Assembly (NCBI RefSeq): GCF_000003605.2
Contig: NW_003141813.1
Coordinates: 119,586 to 154,127 of the forward strand
Length of the DNA: 34,542 nt
From: Saccoglossus kowalevskii
Lineage: Eukaryota; Hemichordata; Enteropneusta; Harrimaniidae
Reading direction: 5' to 3'
Below are positions 19,521 to 31,520 of this stretch, piece after piece. The position numbers and the translations under genes were made by a program. Below the pieces are notes generated by a model. It did not search any database, was not told the DNA's origin, and saw only the letters and a program-made list of their open reading frames with translations. Position 1 is the first letter of the stretch. Each line of letters starts with the position of its first letter.

Positions 19521-22108
19521 CACATGTAACTTTGGAATCCCATAACCAGCGAGAGTAATGTTTTGTGAGGTTAAGCCATATCTTTTATATCCATTACATC
19601 GACTTTGTAGGATTTCCACGTGCTCGTAAGGATTGAGTTCCATACGCGTGTTATTGCGGACAATGGCTCATTCGTTGAATGCACAAAGTGTCCACATGTT
19701 GCGTTGCTGTGTATTCAGAGGAATTGCATCTTTAGCAACTGCTCGTACTGTTGAATCGGTCACAGGGTCAGAAAAACGTCCACGTGGATGTCCCTAAAAC
19801 AATATAAATAAATGACAATAATAATTGCTTTGTTGTTTTGAATTCATTGTCATATGCATTTGCATTCTCAGTTGTCTTTTTTTCAGAACGATTTAGTCTG
19901 TCGCATTGGGAGAATGATGCAGTTTGTCGTATTGTCAGAACGAGGCAGTCTGGCCTATTACCAGAATGGAGCATTCTGTGTAATTGTCAGAACTGTAGAT
20001 GATTTCTTGTCTGTAAGAGGCAATCTGTAACCATGCTGAATATGACGCCTGAACTTCATGGCCATAGCATTAGAAATACATAAAATAAAGTGTTCCTCAA
20101 TGAGGTATTTTAAGTATTTTCTTATCAAGCATCTGTTAGTTTCAAGATCCATACGAATTCAAATTGTTTTCATTCATTTATTTGAGTTACGGTCTTTTCA
20201 TATAATGTACATACATGAGGTCATGTGAACTAAAAGGCAAACTGTCAATCAACTAATAATAGTGATAGTGTTTGGGCTACCATAGAATTCACAAAAATTC
20301 ACTGAATTCTACAACCAAGTAACAGAATTGGCGTTGAAAATATCTTCACGGTTTATGCAGTTTGTCTAAATCTGTTTCACCACAGTTCCATCACGCGCTG
20401 AAGAACGTTTTATGCACAAAACGTACGTCAATCCCATTTTAGTAATATCACATAAACGTTATCTGTGACAATTTTAAAAACAATTTAATTCCTCGTGTTT
20501 CCCGACCTTCATAGTTAAAGTGTGTGGGTATGGACCGCTGTTTTGACCCCGTATTCGTAGTCAAAATTAAGGCGAGTATCGCAAGGACGGTTCTTCTCGT
20601 TATTAGCAGAGTTTTCCATTGCCGTATCTCGTAATTGTTATCAGGGTGTTACGTTCACGTATCTCGTGGTATTTAAAAGAATCGTTCAATCTCATATCTA
20701 GAGGATGTTGATTCTCCTATCTCGCGATATTTAGCAGGAATGTCAATTCTTCTATATTTAGAATTATTTGTACTGTCATAGTATTTCATACTATTTAGAA
20801 GAAGTTTCTGTTCTCTTTACCTGTGCTATTAAACAGGGTTTTTCATTCTCGTGCCACGCAATATTTAGCATTGATTTTTGTCTTGTATCTCGCGATATTT
20901 AACAGAATATATATCTCGGTTTCCCACTTTCGTATCTAAAATTAGGTCTTATAAGTACAATGTGTTTCTGAGTGCAGCAGCTCAAAAGGGAGACTTACAT
21001 AATACTTATAATACCCTTAAGAACGTGTATAAAACCTTAACAAAGATGCAATATGTGGATCATATTCGATGTCAACGCCAGCATATGGTGAAACCACCAA
21101 ACAAGTCGAAGAGCAATATGTATTAAATGTCTAGCTTGAAACACATTAATGGTTTATTACCTTGAAAGCAATCTGCTGCCGAACAAGGCGGAAAACTAAT
21201 TTATAACTTTCTGACAAAAGACTAAGACTTTAAGAAAATAAAGAATTTGATTTGTGTGATAAATGTTTTGAACTAGGGGACTAAAATGAGAAATCAAATG
21301 ATTGGATAATAATGCACAGCTGCTACGGCTCAACGCCGTGGAATGACAAAAAACGACTGTTACGAAAGGGAATGCAAGATAACCCGCACTCCAGGACGCA
21401 ACACTGCTGGTCAAACAAAAGTACACAACCACAATATGACCTATAAATGATACTAATTTAATAAATACTATGAAAGTAATCACACATCATTAACAACAGT
21501 AATATACATTACACAGACGTACAATACTATTAATAATGAATATAGAAAATGCCTACTCCACTTAGGTCACAAATTCACACTGTGTAGTTCCAGAGAGAAG
21601 TCAGTACTTTGGGTTCAAACGACAAAGTTTAAATAGATGCAGAGTACAAGAAACTAATGTAATGAAACACTACATGAACAATGTCCGTATGGAGATAAAT
21701 TGTCATTCCAGCTCAGCAGCCAATCAGCGATGGTCTTACAGTTAGATGACAATTTCGGTTTCAAATACCCCGGGAAAGTGTTCTATGTTCTTCGTGTAAT
21801 TAGATGTTCGTAATAAAGGGACTTTTTTACACAAAAACGACGAATTCAGCCGAATTTTGTTAGCGGTTGGCTTAATATTACCCCCAACGGATCGTATTTC
21901 TGTGAAAGATTGGCATTTTTGTCTTGATTTGTAGGAATCTGAAAAAAACATTTCACAACTTGTCTCTTATTTAGTTTTATGCTGCATTCAAGATGGCGGC
22001 CCCCATATAGTAAATATCGCATTTATTTTATTATCACGCATGATCCAGCTGACTGTGGATAGGACAGTGATTCAATACACCTGCATAAGTTTCCCAAAGA
22101 TACATTGA
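19521..22108. other. Noncoding stretch with a decayed tandem repeat
   Basis: No gene is recognisable. Open frames (for example 19768-20152 minus, 20878-21126 plus, 21196-21483 minus) show no family motif. The stretch contains the degenerate repeat at about 20591-20930. The right part (21130-22100) is featureless AT-rich DNA up to the abrupt start of gag-like coding sequence. Confidence 0.5.
20591..20930 (+). repeat. Degenerate tandem repeat, period about 35 bp
   Basis: About nine or ten units share a core resembling GTATCTCGCGATATTTAGCA, each introduced by TTC(T/A)C. The clearest are at 20654-20689, 20712-20746 and 20875-20905. Units vary in length (22-36 bp) and are strongly diverged, so this is an old minisatellite. 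Confidence 0.6.
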
Positions 22109-23124
22109 ATAAAAATACATTTAATACAAATACAAAAAGCCAGCGAGTGCATTAATGCAGCCCGTGCTGACACCATAGCAGATATTTTGGGTGAGTTAGA
22201 TATGCTTTTTGGCGAAATTGGGACGGTTGGCATTGCGAAACGAAATTTCTTTAGCGCTGAACAAGAAGTCAGGGAATCGGCACCCATGTATGGAATGCGT
22301 TTACGAAGACTTTTACGAGCCATCCAGAATTGCGAAAACGTAACAAGTGACCAGGTTGACAGTTTGATGAGACAATGATTTTACGATGGTCTCCTACCAG
22401 GTGAGGTGCGTACTAATTTGATCCATATGGTGGAACGTGGGGCGACTTATAAAAAGTTATTTACGACCGCCAGACGCGTAGAAGAAGAAATAAAAGGGCG
22501 CACTGAACAGTTGGTTTCTGCGTTGACAAAGAAAGGACGTGGCCATGCGTCAAGGGGTGGAGACCCAGGACAGACGAGAGACCATGCTCAACCAGGTAAC
22601 GTAGTTAATGACAAGGATATGATCATGAAGATGACAGATGCCCTGGAACAGATGACTACAGAACTCCATGGTGTCAGAGGGGAGTTCAAAAAGCTGGAAC
22701 AAAGAAATGAGAGGAAACTGCAGGAACTCCAACAGCAAATGGTAGGACTGCAGGTGTCAACAGTGGATTGGGGAGTAGTAACGAATGCACGAGAAGTAAT
22801 GTGATGACGCACAGTGAACCTAGTCGTCCGACCATTCCGAGTTCAAGGCCTACCGCTCAGCGTCAGATTAATCGCATAGACCAATCTTCAGATGGTGCCC
22901 AGTGCTTTAATTGTCAAGGATATGGACATATAGCCAGGGACTGCATCCGACCCTGTAACAGATGTCGTGAGCGGGACCACTCAGCACAGGATTGTCCTGT
23001 TCGATCAAGGTACAAAATGGGTCAAAGTGCAAAAAGTGAATCATTCCAGTCGAAAGCTCATGCAGCACAGATTAGCGGCCTCCCAGTTGACGATCGATTG
23101 TTGGGACCAGCTATGCCATTGTAG
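22109..23124 (+). pseudogene. gag: gag of the second element (N-terminus missing)
   Basis: One frame runs from 22109 to 22804, broken only by TGA at 22376-22378 (LMRQ-stop-FYDGL). It carries a capsid-like segment (DTIADILGELDMLFGEIG, then KLFTTARRVEEEIKG) and a coiled-coil-like stretch near 22640-22740. A frameshift around 22740-22790 moves to the frame 22768-23124. There two zinc knuckles of CX2CX4HX4C form are intact: CFNCQGYGHIARDC (22902-22943) and CNRCRERDHSAQDC (22956-22997). Gag would form the particle and package RNA. It is shorter at the N-terminus than normal because the element is truncated. Confidence 0.8.
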
Positions 23125-23453
23125 ACGGTGTGAAGGTATTGGCGCAGATTGATACTGGGGCAAATATGACTATGATTTCAAGTTTTTATTATCATGATAA
23201 ATTAACTCATATACCTCTTTCTCCATTACAGGAAGAATTGCAGATTCGAGGAGTGACTGGTGCCTGCTTGGAGTTTGAGGGCGTGATTTTAGTGAAAGTC
23301 GCATTTCCACGAAAAGTGTTTGGCGATCAGAGCGAAGAAAACATCATCGCTGTAATGTCCAAAGACACTGAGTATTCAGAGCACGTACCTGTAATAGCAG
23401 GGATGAGTTGGTTGAAGAGATATGGACGTATAATGCCAGGCAGCAGGCGATGA
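23112..23453 (+). pseudogene. Aspartyl protease of the second element
   Basis: Active-site motif IDTGANMTMIS near 23148-23180; C-terminal signature VIAGMSWLKRYG near 23392-23427. The frame stops at 23451-23453, just before the RT frame, which is shifted by one. The junction is rich in repeated CAGCAGG(C/T)GATG-like sequence (about 23437-23475), a possible slippage site. Only part of the start is certain, since the frame merges into the gag region upstream. Confidence 0.75.
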
Positions 23454-23457
23454 CGAG

Positions 23458-25395
23458 GTGCAGCAGGTGATGGCGCAGACTAAGCTGATGAATTCTTTCG
23501 TTGGGCTTGATGGAAATCTGGGACACATTCGAACTGATCTAACAAGAACACAGATTGTGCTACCGAATACCGCGGTTCAGATTCCGGCTAAGACAAGGCC
23601 TATTGGACACTGTTTAGAAGTCGTTGTGGAATCGGAATTGATGTCTGGACCTGCTAAACCGCGGGAACTCGCGCCAATGGTGACGATAGCAAAGTGTGGT
23701 GCTAGAAAGACTACACTTCCAGTGGTGGTAGCAAATACAACTTCCCGACCGATTGCGATAAGACCAGGAGTGGTGATTGGTGCTGTACACATGGCCGCAG
23801 CTGTAGAGACCGAACCACTGATGAACCTTACAACCGCCAAGACAGGCGTTGAATCACTCGATAAGCGGATTTTAAGGGTGGGTGTACTAAATTTCGATAT
23901 TACTGGTTCTCCTATCGATTCAAACCAAGTCAGTGAGGTGAGTGACATGTTAGAACGTAATCAGGCTTCATTCTCGAAATCCGACACCGATTTGGGACAC
24001 TGTACCATCTTCCAACATGAAATTAACTTGCGAGACGAAAAGCCTGTGAAACAAGCTTTTAGATGCATACCTCGAGCTCTGTACGATGAAGTACGTGAAC
24101 AAATTCGTGTCATGTTAGAAGCTAAGGTTATCCGTGAATCAAATAGCCCGTGGTCCTCTCCATTAGTGCTCGTAAAGAAAAAGGATGGCACTACTCGAAT
24201 TTGCGTCAACTACAGACGATTGAATACGCAGACAATCCCCGATGCATATGCCTTGCCCCGGATAGAGGAGGGAATGGACTTGCTCCAGGGAGCAAACTGG
24301 TCCTCTACCATAGACCTTAAAAGTGGTTTTTGGCAAATAGTGATGAGGGAGCGAGATGTGTCGAAGACCGCTTTCGCTACTCCTTTTGGATTTTACGAGT
24401 ATTTAACCACTCCTATGGGGCTTATGAACGCCGGAGCCACTTGCCAACGTGCGATAGAAAAGGCACTGGGAAGCTATAACATGACGATATGCCAGGCCTA
24501 TTATGACGATGTGATTGTTTTTTCCGAGACTTTCAATGAACATATTGAGCGACTGGAGAAGGTTTTGCAACGTTTGTGTGATGCGGACCTTAAGATCAAA
24601 CACACGAAATGTCAACTGTTTTCCGACCGTGTGAAATACTTAGGGCACATTGTATCTAGGAATAAGACTGAAGCTTTGAGAAGTTGGCCAGTTTCTACTT
24701 CAGTTCATGAACTACATACGTTTCTGGGTTTCACAGGCTATTACCGACGTTTCATACCAGGTTACTCCAGTATTGCTAAACCCCTACACGGACTTACTGC
24801 AGAACAACCAACAAAGACCTGACGATTCGAACGAGGTAAGATTCCACCTTACATATGGACAATCAAATGCCAAAATGCCTTTGACACGCTTATTGAGCGA
24901 CTTTGTACCCCACCAGCATTAGCGTACGTGAACTACCAACGACCGTTCGAATTGCACACTGACGCGAGTCTCTTGGGAATTGGTGCGGCACTTTACCAAA
25001 CCCATATTGAAGATGGCAAGGAGCCACTACGACCTATCGCTTATGCGAGTAGAAGTTTGTCAGCAAGCGAGAAAAATTACCCGGCTCACAAGTTGGAATT
25101 TCTCGTCTTGAAGTGGGCCATTACGGAGAAATTTCGTGACTATTGCTATGGACACAAAGTAAAGGTTCTGACTGACAATAATCTTTTAATGTATGTAAAG
25201 ACTACTGCTAAACTGGATGCGACAGGGCAGAGGTGGATTGCAGCATTAGCGAATTTCGACTTTGACGTTTATTACAGGCCTGGAAGAAATAACATGCTGA
25301 TGCTCTTTCAAGACGGCCAAAACCTCGACCGACTCCTTTTTGAGAAGGCACAACAAGATTTATTAATACAACCCCTATCGATACTGACGAAATGA
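23458..25395 (+). pseudogene. Reverse transcriptase and RNase H of the second element
   Basis: RT runs from about residue 180 of the 23458-24822 frame: VIRESNSPWSSPLVLVKKKD, then YRRLN, then YALPRI, then TIDLKSGFWQI, then catalytic YYDDV (24499-24513), then KYLGHIVS and LGFTGYYRRFIPGYS. About ten residues seem missing after HIVS. A TGA at 24820-24822 interrupts the frame, which then continues to 25395 with RNase H: FELHTDASLLGIGAAL, the Glu in HKLEF, the Asp in LTDNN, and YYRPGRNN. A frameshift at about 25294-25296 moves the ADALSR signature into the integrase frame. Apart from one stop and one frameshift, the polymerase looks complete. Confidence 0.88.
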
Positions 25396-27554
25396 AAGCG
25401 ATTAGACAACTGCATGAATCTAGCGATGAGAGTCCATGGATTGAGGCGATAGCGCATACTGCTCGAGCCATACCATCACAGTTGGAAGACCCACCATTAT
25501 ATCCTGGTGAGCGTACCTTGCCAACCATGACAGCAGGAGATTGGGTGCGAAGGCAGAACGAAGATGAAGATATCGCGAGGGTCATCAAATTGAAAAGAGA
25601 CGGACATACGCTGATGCGACAACAGAGATTGATGGAGAATCCATTAGTCCGACTGTATCTCCGTCAATGGGACAGATTATGCATTCGGGACGGAGTTTTA
25701 TGTAGAACTCGACAGAACCGTCATAACACTAAATATTATCAACTGGTTATGCCTCGTCAACTGAGAAAGACCGTTATGATGGGACACCACGATCATACAG
25801 GCCACCTAGGTGAAGACAGAGTCATCGACGCTGTTAGAAACCGTTATTACTGGCCTAACATGGTTATTGACGTGAAACGACATGTGCAGAAGTGTGCCAG
25901 ATGTTCTAGGAGAAAGGATCTGGCTGGCGCAAAGATTCAGGCACCAATGGAATCTATTGTTACCACCCAACCGTTAGAACTCGTCGCAATGGATTTCCTA
26001 ACATTAGAAGAGGCCAAAGGTGGGATAAGTAATGTCCTTGTTCTGACCGACCACTTCACAAAATTCGCTATGGCGATTCCTACAAAGAATCAGACCGCAA
26101 AAACAACCGCAAAACATCTCTACGAAGATTTCATTGTGCATTATGGTTGCCCTGCAAGAATCCACTCGGATCAAGGACGTAATTTTGAATCTCGCATTGT
26201 ACAGGAACTTTGTGCGATTCTGGGTATTGAAAAGAGTAGAACTACGCCGTATTACCCACAAGGCAATTCACAGTGCGAGCGAATGAATCAGACGTTATTG
26301 AATATGATGGGAACGTTAGAGAACGACCAGAAGCGAAACTGGAAGGCCTATTTGCCGACTTTAGTGCATGCATATAATTGCACTAAACATGATTCGACAG
26401 GGTACTCCCCTTATTATCTGATGTTTGGGAGGGAAGCTAGAACTGCGCTCGATGTTCAGTTTGGTATACAACCTGAAGATACTCAAAATGGTTCTTCTCT
26501 GACGAAATATATTGAGGATTTACGCGAACGTATGACATATGCTCAACAACTGGCTATTAAGTCACAGCGAAAGTCCCAGGATAAAAACAAGCTAAGGTAT
26601 GACGAAAAGATCCGTGATGCCATACTCAAAGAAGGTGATTGGGTTTTGATGCACAACGTGAAATTAAGGGGTAAAGTAAAGATTGCGGACAGATGGGAGG
26701 AATCTCCTTACCGTGTAATTCGAAGAATAAATCCCGATTCACCAGTGTATGTGATAAAATCCAAGAAGACTGGGAAGACTAGGACTGTTCACCGGAACTT
26801 GTTAAAACATTGTTTAGATGAGAGTTGTTATGAGTGTGACGAGAAAGCAGTTCGACCCAAAGTGACAAAGCCAAATTGTGAAAAGGTAATTACGAAGCCC
26901 AAGGTCAATGACCACATTGAATCGACAAGGACTGAGACAGAGTTGGGGGAGTATTTGGTGGTTCAACCAATGACTGTGCATGACCTAAATTATCCGGTGT
27001 TTTCGCCTAGATCCAAGGGCGATGTTCTAGGACCTGCTCCAGTGAACGAGGGTTTGAGTTCAAGAATGAATGGGTCTAATGACGAATTGTCAGTTTTGGC
27101 TGGAACCACACCTGACAGTGTTACGACTGAGACCATTGAATCAAGTAGCAGTAGACCGACGCGCAGCGTTAACGATGCACAGATTCAGACTGAGTCTTCC
27201 GACGAGTCTGAACAGCCAGATGGTGATGAGTCAACTGCAGTGAGATATGATGCCTCTGATGAAACCGAAGCAGACAACGATGTTTTGTTTCAGCGTGAGA
27301 AGGACAGATGCGACAGACGTGAAAGAACTTTACCGAGAAAATCTAGACGTAGTCGGAACCCACCAGATCGTTTTGGTGAATGGGTAAAAGCTACTAGATG
27401 TGAGGTGCTTGATGCGTCTGCAAGCCGAGATGTCCAGAGTGTGGATAAGCCGGTGAAGTATGGTGGGACAAGTATTGGAAGGTATTTTGTAGGTTGGTTG
27501 CCACACTCAGCCAGAACGCCAGTTTTCCAAGTTAATAATGGCATGGTTTTTTAA
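25392..27554 (+). CDS. Integrase of the second element, long open frame
   Basis: 720 codons are open. The same frame continues upstream to a TGA at 25341-25343 that separates it from the RNase H end (ADALSR). Zinc-binding HHCC: His in GHHDHTGHLG (near residue 135-142) and CARC (near 168-171). Catalytic triad: Asp 201 (VAMDFL), Asp 260 (HSDQGRNF) and Glu 296 (QCERMNQTL), with the D35E spacing of retroviral-type integrases. The C-terminal DNA-binding module has SPY (near 438-440) in place of GPY, followed by NLLKH. Residues about 480-720 are a hydrophilic, Ser/Glu/Asp-rich tail ending near RRSRNPPDRFGEWV; such tails are common and poorly conserved. All key residues are present, but the upstream pol is broken, so expression as a pol polyprotein is unlikely. 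Confidence 0.88.
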   Translation: MKAIRQLHESSDESPWIEAIAHTARAIPSQLEDPPLYPGERTLPTMTAGDWVRRQNEDEDIARVIKLKRDGHTLMRQQRLMENPLVRLYLRQWDRLCIRDGVLCRTRQNRHNTKYYQLVMPRQLRKTVMMGHHDHTGHLGEDRVIDAVRNRYYWPNMVIDVKRHVQKCARCSRRKDLAGAKIQAPMESIVTTQPLELVAMDFLTLEEAKGGISNVLVLTDHFTKFAMAIPTKNQTAKTTAKHLYEDFIVHYGCPARIHSDQGRNFESRIVQELCAILGIEKSRTTPYYPQGNSQCERMNQTLLNMMGTLENDQKRNWKAYLPTLVHAYNCTKHDSTGYSPYYLMFGREARTALDVQFGIQPEDTQNGSSLTKYIEDLRERMTYAQQLAIKSQRKSQDKNKLRYDEKIRDAILKEGDWVLMHNVKLRGKVKIADRWEESPYRVIRRINPDSPVYVIKSKKTGKTRTVHRNLLKHCLDESCYECDEKAVRPKVTKPNCEKVITKPKVNDHIESTRTETELGEYLVVQPMTVHDLNYPVFSPRSKGDVLGPAPVNEGLSSRMNGSNDELSVLAGTTPDSVTTETIESSSSRPTRSVNDAQIQTESSDESEQPDGDESTAVRYDASDETEADNDVLFQREKDRCDRRERTLPRKSRRSRNPPDRFGEWVKATRCEVLDASASRDVQSVDKPVKYGGTSIGRYFVGWLPHSARTPVFQVNNGMVF

Positions 27555-30500
27555 GATTGTGTCAGAAGAAACTTTTATTACAAATTTGAGCTAAATAATG
27601 TACATATGTTATGTTTTATTTTGCAGACGATACGAAACGTTAAGTTTGGCCGACGCTGAAGAATTATGTCGGAAGAAATGTTGACTGGTGGATTTGAATT
27701 GGAAAATTAGTCAGTGATAGCCTCGCATAAAGTTCCGGGTATGTGCGATTAATTGTCGTGTTTTGCAATAGGAACGGGCGTGATGACCGACGGAAAACTC
27801 ATTCTTTTCAACGCAGTCGCATTTAGGATTCACCCACGTGCATCTTATAGCGAGCATGTGCGTTTGCGATTGGAATGGCATTTCGGGATGCTGTGATGAC
27901 AGTATGCGACCTGCGATATTGCGTTCTGCATTTAGCCACTTGGGGAAATGTGAAACAGCATTAAATTTTACTACTTTTTATTATTTTAGTTTATCGATAT
28001 GTATTTTTTGCTTGATATTTATTTACTTGGTCTTGTTTCCGAGCTGCATTACAATTAAAATGTATTTTGATAGTTTTAGGAGATTTCTCATTAGCATAGT
28101 TGCGTGACAAAACAACCGGAAGTTGATATGCATGATGGGACCATGAGGTCTGAGGGAGCGCCTATTTCAAGATGTCAGACTGACAGCAACTATTTTCTGA
28201 CGCGACGCAGATTGAACCACCCTGAACTTTGCCGAAGTCGACGTGACGTTTGGTCAGTGAACACTGATTACTTTGTGGCTGGTTCATGACGTGAAATCAT
28301 CACGAACTCTTGCGAATCTGCAAACTATTGTTTTAACGGCGAATCGTCCACGTCCGTGCTGTTCTTACTTTATCGTGTGACTACTGAGTTAGAAGTTCGC
28401 CGAACGACGTGAAATCTGTAGCGACCTGACAGGGATTCCTTCACGGTCTGTGAGATCGATTGCCATCCTGAATTTGTGCAAATCCGGACACTAATCCGTC
28501 GAACTCAACCTGCACAACGCATCCGATGTTTAACAGCGATCGAGCCCAGCGTCTACCGTGAAATCTACGCAGCGAGCTGTCTCCTGATGACCGACTTCAC
28601 AGCGATCAACTGGGAACAACGTTCTACTGACTACTGGTTGTTTATACAAGACGATAATATGATTTACTGATAAGTACTTTTACGTAACATTGAATCATTG
28701 GCATTGAACTATTCTCATGTGCGATCACGCAATTTATGCAACGTAATAGGCGTTTGTAACTGTTATTGTTTATTATACTCATGTTGTTGGTGTTGAGTTG
28801 AATTTACAGTGAATCGATCGATCGATAGTCAGGGATTTATTCGAATTTTATTTTATTTTTTTATTAAATATCGATTTACTTCATTTACTTGTAAGATTGT
28901 CATTACTTTTAGGCCATCAGCCGAGCCCCTCGTAAATATTACTCTGTCGCGCTGTCAACCGAACTCAGTTTCGTGGTTAATGGGTTGTATCAATGGTTCT
29001 GAATTCTAAAACTGTTCTGGATAAATTTCCAGAATTTATTTGGTAACTAAAATCCGCGCGATTTCATTACGTTGACGTAATCACGTGTTACAAAGAGAAA
29101 ATACATGTTGGAGAACTTGCCTTGCACTGTTAGTGTTTTATTGTTTGCAGTCTGTAAGATACCACTTGTTCACAAATAACAAAATTAAAAAAGCTGCAGA
29201 CCTCACATCTATATATTTTTGAATTGGCCAGTCAATTTTCCACATACAAAATACACATAATATTTCTATTTAATTTATTTTATTTTATAATATTTTCACT
29301 GAAATCTTTAAAATAAATTTACCATATACAAATTAGTTTTTTTGACATCACTTCATTTTAATATTTTACAATCCATATCCTTATATTTGAATCTGTTTCA
29401 AGACATTTGAAAAAAAATATTTTAGAAACATAACAATACAACGACTAGATTTGGTGTCACAGTTTGCTCCCAATTCATATTGGAATATTGCCAACATTAA
29501 TTAATAAAGCTTGTTCAGAATACCATTTATTCACGGCATTATATTCAGTGGCTAGTTCTCAGGATCTACAACAGTAATAAATAAACATAAATCATTTTGA
29601 TGCCATGTTTTTAGAAGACACCGCCATATAAAATTTTGATTTGGACCATACCATTTCAAGCTGCAGGGTGTTCAAACAATGACTAAACAACCAATGAATA
29701 CATCTTTCACCCACCACAAAAATGGTAGCCATAATTGAACAACCAAGAAAGCAACAAATATCAGGCTGCACCCTGAAAACAACGAGATAGCACATCTCAA
29801 CTAGTCCTAACAAACAAGAAATCCTCCACAGCTTCCAATACAACCTACAGCATTAATGGTTCCTTTACTCATTTGCATCTATGTACAACACGCTTAGCCA
29901 ATAAATGCATCTGGCTCATTAAACTTTTGACTCATTCTAATTATTGTGAGGGCGCTATGTACTGAGGAATCTTTTAAAAGAATTAAACAGATATATTTAT
30001 ATTACTTGTGCAAAGATATATATATATTATATATATATTACTTGTGCAAAGATTAATATCATCTGAAACAACAACTTATTTCATACTCCTTGAAATGATA
30101 CAATACTATGAACGCTCATGCCTTATTCACTTGTAACAAACCAAGACCAAGCGATTGGAAAATTATCTAAACGCCAGACTGGGCACAACAACGAACTCCC
30201 CTTATATATTATAGTTTGTGGCACATTAAGCTAACATAATCATAAACATTTTTATATTTGGAATGCTCACTTGTAAGACTATCTTAGGATATCCTCACCC
30301 AAGTACAATCTAATCATGTGCAAGTAAGCATATCAGTATAGTCAGTTCATTTCCTGGTAAAAGTTGGTTTTCACAAAAAGACCAAAAACACACAAGCAGC
30401 CATATAGACGACATAATGTCCAATATACAGGAAACGGGTGATGTAGCATCAAACACTTGACTCTGGCGCTGTTCACGTGTTATCTTGCTTGTTTTGGGTG

Positions 30501-31263
30501 ACATGGATACGGGTTTCAATGACGGAGACAGACTGGCGGTAAAAAACATATTTTCCGTTTATTTCTGCAGATTGGCCATGAACGCGTCTTCCTACTTGTC
30601 AGTGGTCGATATTATTTACAAAAGTGCTGCCAATGAAGTCAGACCTGTTTAACGCCTTACTAGCGCCCGCCGCCTTTTACACTAGTCCGTTCATACACGG
30701 AACTTGATATTTTATTTTACAATTTAAGTTGCTTTTTAATGACATATTTTAAGAAATATTGTTAAATGAGTGAACTATTAACACCATACATATACAATTG
30801 AATCTACAAAACAGCAGAAACTGACACATAATAACGATTATAACATTTATGTTTAAAGTTTGAAGTTTTAGGGTCAGTTTATTTCTACAATTTGTCTAGC
30901 TTTCATTTATCATGATTTAGTAAATAAATCACTGAAACGACTTATTATATCCGTAAAATACGTGACGACGGACGAAACCTTCCGACACTCTTTACAAGAT
31001 ATGTGTCAGATCGGTATAGAGAGAACGCTGACCTAGGGTGCAGAAACATGATCATTGATCCAAACTTCAAGCACGGAAAGAAAGCGGGGGAGTCGTCACC
31101 TGGGCATGCGTCAGATGGCCATAGCGTGTCACTTTTTACAAACAAGCGTCTACCCATGAGCCTTTGCGTTTTTAGCATGCGCTGCTATCGTCGTTTGGGA
31201 CTCAATTCCTGTGCGTGCGCAAGTGGCGACCCCTCCGCTTTAATATACCACGAAGTGATAGGA
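27555..31263. other. Noncoding stretch downstream of the second element
   Basis: No gene is recognisable. The first kilobase may hold the element's 3' untranslated part and LTR, but no second LTR copy exists in the window to define it. CGTGAAATC recurs near 28291, 28409 and 28558. An 18-bp exact direct repeat (30001-30018 and 30037-30054) flanks a short TA tract. Open frames such as 27838-28107 and 29592-29843 have no motif. Confidence 0.45.
30001..30054 (+). repeat. 18-bp direct repeat around a TA tract
   Basis: TATTACTTGTGCAAAGAT occurs at 30001-30018 and again at 30037-30054, separated by 18 bases of TA-rich sequence. It looks like a local slippage or short-range duplication. Confidence 0.8.
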
Positions 31264-31520
31264 TAAGAAACGTATGGGTTAGGGATCAAACGAAAGTTGT
31301 ATACATCAAAACCAAGACAAAATCATTGAAGTGGGAGTGGACAGGTTACATGGGAAGGGTGATATATAACCGATGGGAAAAATGGTGAACAGAATGGACA
31401 CCGCATGAAAGGAAGCGTGGGAGAGGAAGACCGAAAATGGAGAAACGAAATAGAAGAAATAACATCAGGGGTCATGAATTTGTTGATAAGAACTGGAGAT
31501 TCATGTTCTGGGGCCGAAAA
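31264..31520 (+). pseudogene. C-terminal tail of a non-LTR retrotransposon polyprotein
   Basis: The plus-strand frame reads VRDQTKVVYIKTKTKSLKWE, then WTGYMGRV and NRWEKW. A stop (TGA at about 31386) is followed by TEWTPHERKRGRGRPK; the tail then shifts frame to WRNEIEEI. This is the familiar end of endonuclease/RT LINE proteins (LKWxWAGH..., then GRPxxRWRDEI...). At least one stop and one frameshift are present, and no RT is recognisable upstream, so it is an isolated 3' fragment. It is on the opposite strand to the nested LINE at 14.9-16.0 kb, and the two show no overlapping region that would test whether they are related. Confidence 0.75.

Larger units (their letters stand above)
22109..27554 (+). 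mobile_element. Second Ty3/gypsy retroelement, better preserved, 5'-truncated
   Basis: gag, protease, RT, RNase H and integrase follow in Ty3/gypsy order. The gag N-terminus and a 5' LTR are not visible; recognisable coding begins abruptly near 22140. No repeat pairing the two flanks was found by eye, so I cannot place a 3' LTR. Damage is light: three in-frame TGA codons and a few single-base frameshifts, while all RT and integrase catalytic residues remain. It has no chromodomain and no envelope, so it belongs to a different lineage from the 9.6-18.7 kb element. Confidence 0.85.

Noticed and set aside
20878..21126. 82-codon open frame
   Set aside because: It begins inside the tandem repeat and shows no recognisable feature.
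21989..22000. CAAGATGGCGGC, a YY1-like site that could mark a promoter
   Set aside because: A single short match with no gene start nearby.
24825..24840. GAGGTAAGATT as a splice donor inside RT of the second element
   Set aside because: The RT/RNase H frame simply continues past the single TGA at 24820-24822, so no intron is needed.
27555..28800. Possible 3' LTR of the second element (for example starting at TGTGAAACAG near 27951 after GGGGAAA)
   Set aside because: No second copy in the window to compare, so boundaries would be guesswork.
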